DNA of 64,000 bases from Schizophyllum amplum. Lineage: Eukaryota; Basidiomycota; Agaricomycetes; Agaricales; Schizophyllaceae. The stretch covers positions 1 through 64,000 of the forward strand of contig VDMD01000081.1 in the NCBI GenBank assembly GCA_007026445.1, given 5' to 3'. Below are positions 55,718 to 64,000 of this stretch, piece after piece. The translations under genes were made by a program, and so were the position numbers. The notes under the pieces were generated by a model. It made no database searches and was not told the origin of the DNA. It saw only the letters and a list, made by a program, of their open reading frames with translations. How positions within the stretch are numbered: the stretch's first letter is position 1; the number at the start of each line of letters is the position of its first letter.

Positions 55718-57828
55718 TTAGTGCGTTCTCGACCTCTGGGTCTGGTGCCCCTCATCGTCATCGTCGTTCTCCTCGCGACGCCGCTTGAGATACGAAGGCG
55801 TACCGCATGTACCGGGCGTCCTGCTGAAGCGGGCGGACGCCCAGGCGGCAGCAGCGGCCGATGCAGCGGTAGCCGACGTCGATGGCGTGGTAGCCGATGT
55901 CGACGGCGTGGTAGTCGAAGTCGATGACAAGGTCACCGTCGTCGGAGCCGTGATCGACGCGGTCGAGGGCAGCGAAGGCGCGCTCGATGACTGCAAAACC
56001 GAGCTCGATGACTGCAAAACCGAGCTCGACCCCGTTGAAGTCGCGGTAAGCGTTGTCGCGCCTCCGGACTGCGACGTTGCAGGCGCCGGAGTCGCGGTAG
56101 GCTGCGCCGAACCCGCGTGCGACGCTGAACCCCCACCAAGAGACGCCGAAGCCGGGGTGGAAGACGCCGCAGCCGGGGTGGAAGACGCCGCAGCCGGGGT
56201 GGAAGACGCCGAACCCGTAGCGCTCGTCGAGAACATCCACCTCCTGTAGTGGGCCGCGAACGTTTCATCCGATGACCTGAAGGTGTGGGTCGGATTCGAC
56301 GTCGTGTGGGTCGAGTTCCACGGCGCGTATGTCGTACTACCAGCACCGGCACCGCTCGCGGTCGACGACGCAGAAGAAGGGAAGGTCTGGTCGGCGCGGG
56401 TGAACCTGCTCGCGAAGCTCGACGCGCTCGACACCGACGCCGCGGACAGCTCCCGCAGTTGAAGGAGTGAATGGTCGTTCCTGATGAGAGCGCGGCCGAG
56501 GGATAGTTGCGTCGCGAAGACAGTGGGGTCGCTCGAGAACGAGTGAGGAAGGAGCCCACGAACACGCTGCGACGCGATGCTGGTGTTGTTGACAATGACA
56601 GGAGAGGGAGCCGCCGAGCTCGACGCGCTGCTGCTGCTGTAAGGTATGAGTATGGAACAACTTGGAAGACAAAGGAACCTAAGAACACACCTGAGCGCCG
56701 GGACAATCGTCTGCTGGGTGCTAGACGGCGCAGACGTCTGCTGAGTGATTGACGGCACAGACGCCTGCTGAGCGTAGGGCGGCGCCGAGGTCTGCTGAGC
56801 GGACGCCGGCACGGCCGTTTGCTGGGCAATGGATGGCGCGGACGCCTGCAGAGCGGAGGACGGCGCAAACGCCTGCTGGACGGAAGACGGCGCCGACGCC
56901 TGCTGGGCAATGGATGGCGCGGACGCCTGCAGAGCGGAGGACGGCGCGAGCGTCTGCTGGCTGGCGGATGCCTGCTGGCTGGCGGCCGAAGCTCGGTTGT
57001 CGGGTATAGCGGCGATCGAGCCGACATGTCCGGTATCCGCAGTCGACTGGGCGGCACGGCCGGAAGCGTCGGAGCTCGTGCCGGAAGTGGAGGACTCGGA
57101 GGTCGCCGTGGTATCCTCCACCTGGGCAGGCGGCGTCATCGGCGGCTGGGTGTGCTCGGAGGTTCCCGATGAGGAGGAGGAGGTCGAGCCCGATGACGAA
57201 GAGGGAGACGAGCCCGGCGACAGCGCGGTGAGCGAAGGAGCGACAATGGCGGAGTCGTGCGCAGGCGGGGCAGGCTGGTGGACCTCGACAATGGACGCGC
57301 CGGAGGAGTTAGCGGTGGAGGATGTCGATCCGTCGGGGAGAGCGCCGTGGAAGGTAGCGATGAGGTTGGTCGTGTTGGTGCCAAAGACGCCCGAAGCACT
57401 GTATATAAGTTAGCGAACAATTGTCGAGAGCGAGAATAGCGAACGCACCTGCGACTCAAGCCACCGCTGCGACGACTGAGGCTACCGCTGCGCACATTGC
57501 CCCCCGCCTGCTCATTCGCCGAGGGCACAGATGACCATGCGGGAGTATTCTCATCGTGTTGATAGTCTTCGCTCGCCCAGAGCTCATCGTCGTCCTTGGT
57601 ATCGCGACTGAAAAGCCACAATGAACACGCCACTCAGTCAAGATGAGCGAAGTATACGCACCCATCGCGGTCGAACAAAAGGTCGTCATCGTGCTGATAG
57701 TAGAGATTGTCGTGTGCTGGGGGCCCGCTGAAGTCGTCCGGGTAGCTGAAGTCGTCTATGGGAGCGACGTTGCGTGCGACGTCGCCTGCATAATCGGCTT
57801 GCGCGAAAATGAAGTCGTAGTCGCTCAT
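55718..57828 (-). CDS. Ser/Thr/Ala-rich, probably nuclear protein (right, intact copy)
   Basis: Four exons (57662-57828, 57449-57607, 56691-57398, 55718-56636) join in consistent phase to 650 residues. The N-terminus is acidic and aromatic (MSDYDFIFAQADYAGDVA, DDFSYPDDFSGPP), like an acidic activation region. The middle is Ser/Thr/Ala/Gln-rich with repeats (QASAPSS, SSTPAAA, TPSTSAT). A more ordered stretch HSFSSDPTVFATQLSLGRAL...HSLLQLREL lies near residues 360-400. The C-terminus KRRREENDDDDEGHQTQRSR is a likely bipartite nuclear localisation signal. No DNA-binding domain was recognised. The 54-nt third intron is a multiple of 3 without stops, so retaining it would keep the frame. Confidence 0.7.
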
Positions 57829-58640
57829 GGCGCTCGACAGCGTCACGTAGTAAGGGGGGAGAAGTATAGATTGAGAGGGAAAGGTAGACGTAGGACGCTG
57901 TCGCGTGGTGGATAATGCAGACGAACAAAGTCGCTGCGTCGCTTTGCCCGGCAGGACCCCCATGCCCCTTCAACATCACGTGATCGGAATATGCGTATTA
58001 CGTAACGGTTGCACGCGTTTGGGAAAAGTCCCAAATATGGGGTTTCATCAGCATTTGCGGATGATTTCCCTTATGTGGAAGAAAGCGTTTTCCAATTTCA
58101 AATGAAGAGTTGTGGGCGCAGGGTCAAAAAAGTCCAAAAAGCGTCGAAAGTGAAGGAGGGAGGCGAGAAAAATTAACGGAGCGTCGAAAACAATGGGACT
58201 CACCTGTAAGGGGATTTTGGGACCATGTGTGGCATCGGAGAAGTCCGGGCGTCCGGGGAGGACATGCAGAGGGGCCAGCAAGCGCTTCATCTTCATGTGG
58301 CTTTATGGCCAGAGTCCGGAGAGGTCCATACGACGAGGAGAATCCAGGCATGGCATTGAGAGAGCGACAGAGCGCGCGACCTGCGGAAAAGTGGAGCGAC
58401 AAACATCCGAAATTCGTCGATTTTAGTAGAGTTCCAGGGCGCGGGCGGGACTTGGCGAGCGCGCCCACAATGTTCTCGTACATGTCCTGATGCTTCTTGC
58501 CTATCGGAGGGCGCGACGACGAGCTCGGGAGGCCGACAAACAAGGCGAGAGCCAACCCAAATGGCCCTGACGCCTCTCTCTTCCTACCACCATCATCTCA
58601 CGACGTGACTTGTTCATTCGACAGCGACGGTCTCATTCCT
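57829..58640. other. Upstream region of the right Ser/Thr-rich gene
   Basis: Inverse counterpart of 26780-27591. The plus-strand frame 58110-58490 is not preserved as the same protein in the left arm. It probably includes the promoter. Confidence 0.4.
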
Positions 58641-60230
58641 CCTTTACGCTGCATCTCTCCTCACATTGCTACATACATCTATCGACTGGACGACGCACCC
58701 AATGGCCCTCAAGAGAGCACGACGATGGACGCGCGGCCCCCATCTCGACGCAACTCCCACACTTTGAAGTCACCCATCCCCGTCTCTCAACAACGCAGGC
58801 GACGGTGCGCCCGCGCTCGGATATGGACTCAAGCGACCAGCGAAGCCGAAGACGCCAGAGTGCACGAAGGCCGCGTCGGCGACGGGAGCTCGCTTCGCGT
58901 GTTGCAGGTTTTCGACCTCTTGGGGTGTAGGGCGCTGCATCTTCCATGGCGCCTCTCCCTTCACCGCAAACTCCTCCACCACGAACAAGGCTCGTCGGCT
59001 TGGTCGGCAGCCTTCCCGACGACGAAAAGATGCGACGATGGACGTCGACGGTGCGCTGCATCAGCAGAAGGAGCCACGCCGGCGCATTCGCACCCGAGCC
59101 GTCCTTGGCGTGCAGTCGTCGTCTCGCGCGCCGAATGGAACGTCTGTGTGAAGGAAGGGCAACCAGGAAGGGACCAGCCAGGTGCGCCGCGCGATATCTA
59201 GACGTTGTCTCCGTAGTCTAATCATGCACACAGAGAACTCTCGCTTCGCATCCGGCCCCCCGTCGTCATGCCTGCTCTCGGTCTGGTCTCGCGCTGCGAC
59301 AGGGTTGTCCATTTGCGCCGGCTTCCCGCCCACCTGCACCGATTCCTCCTTGGCCCCGACGATCACTTCTCAATCCCATGCGGTCGACGAACGGCCTCCG
59401 TTTCGTACACGGCCGTCTTGCGAGCCATCTTCGGACGGACATGACGAGGCCGGCGACGGAGAATACGCCGAACCTGCGGCCAGGGCAGCGACGCCGAGGT
59501 CGTCAGCCGCGCGTTGGTGCCGGCAATGCGACTGCAGGCCTCTTCCGACGCGCATCCGCACTGGTACTCCCGCGGTCCGCCGACAGTCACCTGCCGGTCT
59601 TACGCACTGGACCTACGTCTTCGTTCCCCTATGCACACGCTCAACAACCCACCGACCTCGACCCCGACGATCGAATCCTCATGTCCTCACCAATCGCCCG
59701 CACATGATTAGCGCCTCGGACACCTCAAACCAGTCTTGGCTCTTACCATCCAACAGAATTCATGAACGGCATTCTTGAATCGCGGTCCTTCGGCGCCAAG
59801 GGATGGATGGACGTTACGCCAGTGAGCAGTCGGTGGCCCACATTCTGACTGGTTCTCAGCAGCGCCGGCATCGGTTTTCCGCCGTCACGGACGCGATGTT
59901 CGCGCACATCCTCCTTCAACGTATCCGTGTCAAAAGCCAGGGTGGCTACAGCGACTTGGTCGGCTCCCTTTCTGGTTTCTTCCCCTCGGATGCGTCGCTG
60001 ACGTGTCCCCGTCGTTCACATACATGGCCGCGTTGTATGTATGTACGCTTCAATGCAATGAGATTTATATATGTCACTGTTGCGAGAGCACCCAGGGCAT
60101 CCCCTTCCTGTGTCGCGAGTAAGTACAACTTCAAGTCGCCGAACAGTACTACTGGGCGAGAGACCGCCGTCCCTCCTATCTTCCTCCCCCCATTACTAAT
60201 CCTCGCGTGCCCGACTGCGCTATGACCTAC
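58641..60230 (+). other. Unassigned segment conserved in both arms (right copy)
   Basis: Counterpart of 25086-26720. Frames resemble those of the left arm (for example RVAGF.PLGV followed by GAAS.MAPLPS), but here a stop separates the two parts. I cannot decide between a decayed gene and a non-coding unit. Confidence 0.4.
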
Positions 60231-60549
60231 ATGGCACGGACGCAGAGGTCGTCGAGTCCAACGACGAGGGCATCGTCCATGGATTCATCCACGATCAGAG
60301 TGCGTGCTCGCAGCTTCTGTAGTGTCCGGCGCCAGTTCTCACGCATATCTTCAATCTCTGTCTCTCTCTCCTCATGTAGCGCTCTCTCCGAATTAGCATG
60401 CGATTATGGCCAGACGCGACGCGCGATTGGCTCGAACATCGCATAGGCGCGTGGCTCGCCTGGCATGTGCGGTGAAGAGGACTGATCGTTCACATAGGCA
60501 TGATGAACCTGCCTCGTCCATCGACCTCAATGCCTATCGCGATCGCATT

Positions 60550-60840
60550 ATAAAACGTGAAGAACCGTACATGGCAAGACGGATTACTTGTGTGCGTGCG
60601 CCATGCTCGCGTATATGCATAGAGCCCAAAAGCCCTGCCGGACTGGCGTCGTGGACACATCCGGGCTTGGCGAAGCCCTTGAAAGTCCGGCTCACGTTCA
60701 ACCATCTCGTCAAGGTGAACAATATTGTGAAGAACAACAACAACGTGAAGGAGATCAACATCGATCGACCGCGGGCGGACTGCGACTTCAAGAAGGCGCA
60801 GGCGAGTCTGGTCTAGTATGCGCCGTAGCAGGCGTGCATG
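60550..60840 (+). other. Outer end of the right arm
   Basis: Matches 24206-24980 inverted but without the minisatellites. The plus strand reads HLVKVNNIVKNNNNVKEI and DRPRADCDFKKAQASLV, the seeds of the repeats expanded at 24230-24750. The last shared sequence is around ctggtctagtatgcgccgta at about 60812-60830. Confidence 0.7.
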
Positions 60841-61319
60841 CTCAATCGTCTACGCTCGTCAACGCGCTGACCTTGTGACAGACGCGTACCTCTTCGACAT
60901 GATCTCTCTTCGATTGACGACTGCGTCTCTGTACCTCGAGTCGAGCTTCGATCTCATCGCGAACGAACGACGCGCAACAGTTTGGACGTCGACAAGTACG
61001 TGCATACACGTTATATTTCAGTGTCTGCATCCCGTCTTCCAAGTCCCCGCCATGCGTTTGAGACCCAACCACGACGCGTCTTTCATGTGTGCTCTAAATC
61101 TTTGTGATACACGGTCCGAAAACCTTGCGACGCATTTCTCATGTGCTGCTCGCCATATAAGTATACCATTGACCTATGCCTATCCCTCGTCCTCTCGATG
61201 TCCGGCTATCCGCCCCGCAGGTTCGACTACCTCTTGCGCGACTCGAAGATGCTGGGCGTGATGTTCCGCGGCCAAGGTAAGTGATGCATCCTGCAGACTG
61301 TCCTTTATCGATCTCAACG
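60841..61319. other. Unassigned sequence beyond the right arm
   Basis: Plus-strand frames (for example 60818-61261, 147 residues) have no recognised motif. A segment reading MSGYPPRRFDYLLRDSKMLG at about 61198 is protein-like but short. Confidence 0.35.
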
Positions 61320-61890
61320 CGTATACTGGACAGAAGCCGACGACGCCAAGGTTCTCGCCACGCTTGACCCCTCGCTGCTCCCGGAGCAATTGATATATGC
61401 TACCTCGGCGCTGCTCGCGATGCTTGATCCCCCGCTGCTCGCGGGGAATGGCTGCGCGCGCATGACGCGCACATTACAGGTCGACAATACACTACGGCTC
61501 CACAGCATACGCGCCTACACACGGGCATATTCTCGCCGATGGATTCAACGCATTGTGTGGTACTACCAGCTATGCTGTCGTCTCCTTTCCTTCCCCTTCG
61601 TACACACATATCGGATGTGTGCTGACTATACTCGCAGGCACAGCTCGTCGCACGCAACGTCCTACAATTGATCGAGCGAGAGGAGGAACCGGACGCCGAG
61701 CAGGAAGCTCTAGAGCTCTACGAACCGCTCCCGCCGGCGCTCAAGTTAGCGCTCGGTATGGTACGCCTGTTCTCCGTATGTCGTCTCTTACCGAACGCCT
61801 CTCGCTAATCTGAAAATGGGACCGGGCCGTCTCGCAGAATGGCATCAACCCCATTGTCATCTCAGACCACAGCGGTCAGATTGCGTAATC
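61320..61890 (+). pseudogene. Second decayed 3' fragment of an AIF-like oxidoreductase gene
   Basis: Matches the C-terminal region of the gene at 40568-42217: VLATLDPSLL at about 61350-61380; a partly duplicated MLDPPLLAGNGCARMTRTLQ at 61410-61480; a degraded HIFA segment and intron at 61500-61637; AQLVARNVLQLIEREEEPDA with EALELYEPLPPALKLALG at 61638-61757; and NPIVISDHSG at 61848-61877. No N-terminal half is present. It lies in the same orientation as the 18.5-kb fragment. Confidence 0.8.
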
Positions 61891-62506
61891 GTTGTTGGGC
61901 AGGACGTTCTACCATGATGACTAGGATGCATTCGTGAGCATGGAAAACACGGCTAAATCGCTATAATGAGTTTTCCTTCAGGTGAGCCTCTCCGCGATGC
62001 TGAACTCGCCTCGAGGCTGGCTGGCGAGAGACGACAAGAACTTCAACAATCGGCAATCGCATTGGCGCGAGGAACATTTCCTGTTTTTGATCCGGTCATT
62101 GCAGGCTCCTTGACGGTCTGACTCTCTGTCACCGTCTTCTCTATTCAGCCGCTTGTGGATCCCAAGGCCTGAGGCTGGAGGATCAAACGCATTGTACGAT
62201 GAAGGGAAGCTTTTGAATAAAACAGAGGCACGATGCGCAGACCAGCGATCGGCGGTGACTGAGAATGGGCTCATCCTTTCTTCGGCACAAGGTAATATTA
62301 TACGCGCGGTAAGCCCCGTCATTCCGCGCCGGCGCGGGATGCGCGTATGTAGCACGGCGGATACGGACTCGACCAATGATTATTCGCGTTCGAAGATACC
62401 GATAGTAGGATAGCTCATAAATTCAATATGTCAGATGAAGTAATATGTGAGAATACGTTGGCAAGGGAAAAGCCTCTCATAACACACTGCCTAACTAAAA
62501 ATATAC
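61891..62506. other. Intergenic, nothing recognised
   Basis: Short frames on both strands without motifs; this is the 3' flank of the third DUF6533 gene. Confidence 0.45.
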
Positions 62507-64000
62507 TCAAACCTCCTCAGGTGTGAACGACTGTCTCTTCTTCCCTTTCCAGTGCGCCGAGGTCGGGCGAAGAGGCGCCCCACAAATATCTGAGAGCCCG
62601 TCAGTATCACGCGTGACCGCAATGAAAAACGGTACCTTCATCTTCTTCTCGGAAAGAATCGACATCGTCCACAGCGTGATTTCGCAGATCCGCAGTCGCG
62701 ACGGAACCTGTCTGCGAGACGATATCTTGCTCATCCGCGGCGGTGCGCGAGGCGTCGCCAGTAAAGGACAGGCGCGAGAGCTGCGTTGCGTCGCCTGTGT
62801 CAACCTGGGACGACATGACATCTTGACCGGCGATCGACCGCAGATGCAGAATGAAGCGAGCAGTGAGTATTCCTGAGATGCTAAAGGCAGCGTGAGGATC
62901 GTCGCGGCCCGAAGTACGCATATCTTGTGCTACTCACGGTAAAGTGAAAGCGTTAAGCAGTCGTTGTAGAAAACCTGCCTATCATCCGGTAAACGTTCGT
63001 TGTATTCCACACTTTGATATGACGTACGGCGACGACCTGGGCACGGTGAGTCAGTATCCAATAGCGATGCAGAAGCAATGTGTGACGCACGTAATTCAAA
63101 ATGAGAGTCGTGACCGTAAACAGCGACACGGCACTTCGGAAGCTACTCAGGAGTTGCGCGGGTGATTGGCAAGCGTAAATTCCTACCAGTAATACATGAG
63201 GCCTGAAAGCTCGTCAGCCCGCGACAAGGAAAGGTGGGCGACGCACGGACCTTGCTGAAGCATTGCGGCACCCAGAGTCCTTTTGAAGGCGTCTGGTGTC
63301 TGCCGCTCACGCATTGCAGGAATACAGCGGTACGTCGTCAACGCCGTCGATGAAAACTCGAAGACAACAATCATGATAGATAGGGCCTTGGTGGCTGCGC
63401 AGCTGCAAATCAACTGCTGGGTCGTGGAGACGCCGAGCAGAAATCGTACCTCTGTCGGGATGATCAAAGTCAGCACTTGATTAGATACGGCATAAGGGAG
63501 AAAAACGCACTCCTGATGCGTTGCGGCGCCTGTGCAGCGAACACCAGACACATGATACTGCATTTGGCACTCAGCAATCGGATTGTGGGAGATGTTGCGG
63601 ACCTACACAGTCGAGAGCCGTGCAAGCACCGACGAGGATCCCAAGGAACGTGATGATGTAGGTATTACGCCCCCATACAGCCCAAGTTCGTGTAGCCCAA
63701 GTGCCTGAAGAAGATCAGTAAGTGACGAAGCTGAAGCCAGCGGAGGCGACGGACTCAGGACAGCTGTCCTTCCAAGGACGCTGAGGGCAGATACGCCCAC
63801 ATAGGCGGAATCGCAACTGAAAAGTTTGGTCGTAAGTGTCAGCGGAGTCGGGGAAAGATGAGCAGGCGCACTGCGAGATGTGAGAGTCGGTTCGCAAGTG
63901 CAGTGGAAGTCGTGACGCACCTCGACAATCTTATGAGAAATTGCTAGAAGATACACAACGTTCGCAACTAGCGCATATCGACAGAGAACGAAAAGCAACG
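62507..64000 (-). CDS. DUF6533-type membrane protein, third copy (5' end outside the window)
   Basis: The tail ...GKKRQSFTPEEV ends at 62507. Upstream exons show ISGILTARFILHLRSIAGQD, SIMIVVFEFSSTALTTYRCI and DSAYVGVSALSVLGRTAVL. The window edge cuts the gene in LLFVLCRYALVANVVYLLAI, so the DUF6533 start is missing. It is clearly more diverged than the two arm copies, except for the last 84 bp of the window. Its penultimate tail segment needs a 45-nt intron (GTACCG...CTCTCAG) to stay in frame. The arm copies read through the matching sequence as codons. Confidence 0.75.

Larger units (their letters stand above)
48740..60840. repeat. Right arm of the large inverted duplication
   Basis: Reverse-complement counterpart of 24206-38330, separated from it by a 10.4-kb single-copy spacer. 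It is about 2 kb shorter, mainly because repeat arrays are contracted and a left-specific stretch (31510-31925) is missing. The coding content is better preserved than in the left arm. Confidence 0.92.

Noticed and set aside
24206..60840. The inverted arms as the terminal inverted repeats of a giant transposon
   Set aside because: No transposase or captain recombinase gene was seen, the arms are gene-rich and unequal in length, and no target-site duplication was identified.
24206..60840. The arms as a mating-type locus
   Set aside because: No homeodomain, STE3-type receptor or pheromone precursor (CaaX) was recognised. DUF6533 proteins are a different membrane family.

Overview
This window looks like genomic DNA of a filamentous basidiomycete, most likely an Agaricomycete (mushroom or polypore type). 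The evidence is GC-rich DNA and intron-rich genes with about 45-60 nt introns (GTGCGT/GTAAGT-type donors, CTGAC-like branch sites, CAG/TAG acceptors). It also carries families typical of that class: DUF6533 membrane proteins, F-box/LRR proteins, MYND-finger proteins, a fungal Mx-like dynamin and a small threonine-rich secreted protein. No tRNA, rRNA, CRISPR array or intact transposon was recognised.

Layout. (1) 1-6.0 kb: a possible gene fragment at the left edge, then a gene-free zone made almost wholly of successive, different minisatellites. (2) 6.0-13.5 kb: a minus-strand block with a helical-N-terminus/TPR gene carrying two apparent lesions, an intact MYND gene, and a dynamin-family GTPase whose frame is broken by an exact 28-bp tandem duplication. 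(3) 13.9-24.2 kb: a second minisatellite zone with long pyrimidine-rich tracts abutting long purine-rich tracts, a decayed fragment of an AIF-like oxidoreductase gene, and one F-box/LRR gene with an unusually long first intron. (4) 24.2-38.3 kb and 48.7-60.8 kb: two arms of a large imperfect inverted duplication. Each arm carries, from outside to inside, a conserved unassigned segment, a Ser/Thr/Ala-rich probably nuclear protein, a DUF6533 multi-membrane-span protein, and a long low-complexity protein ending in C2H2-like zinc fingers. (5) 38.3-48.7 kb: a single-copy spacer with a small secreted protein, an intact AIF/FSP1-like oxidoreductase, a 1394-residue SH3 plus Ras-association protein, and a degenerate telomere-like CCTAA tract. 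(6) 60.8-64 kb: another AIF-like gene fragment and a third, diverged DUF6533 gene running off the window end.

The striking theme is structural. The inverted duplication has unequal arms: the left copy of the Ser/Thr-rich gene is broken and swollen by short tandem repeats, while the right copy reads cleanly as 650 residues. The DUF6533 copies look like products of repeated gene conversion. Several minisatellites appear to have been seeded from codons of neighbouring genes. I infer a local tendency to tandem duplication of 15-40 bp units that breaks genes and builds arrays. All functional assignments rest on motif recognition by eye; no database search was run.
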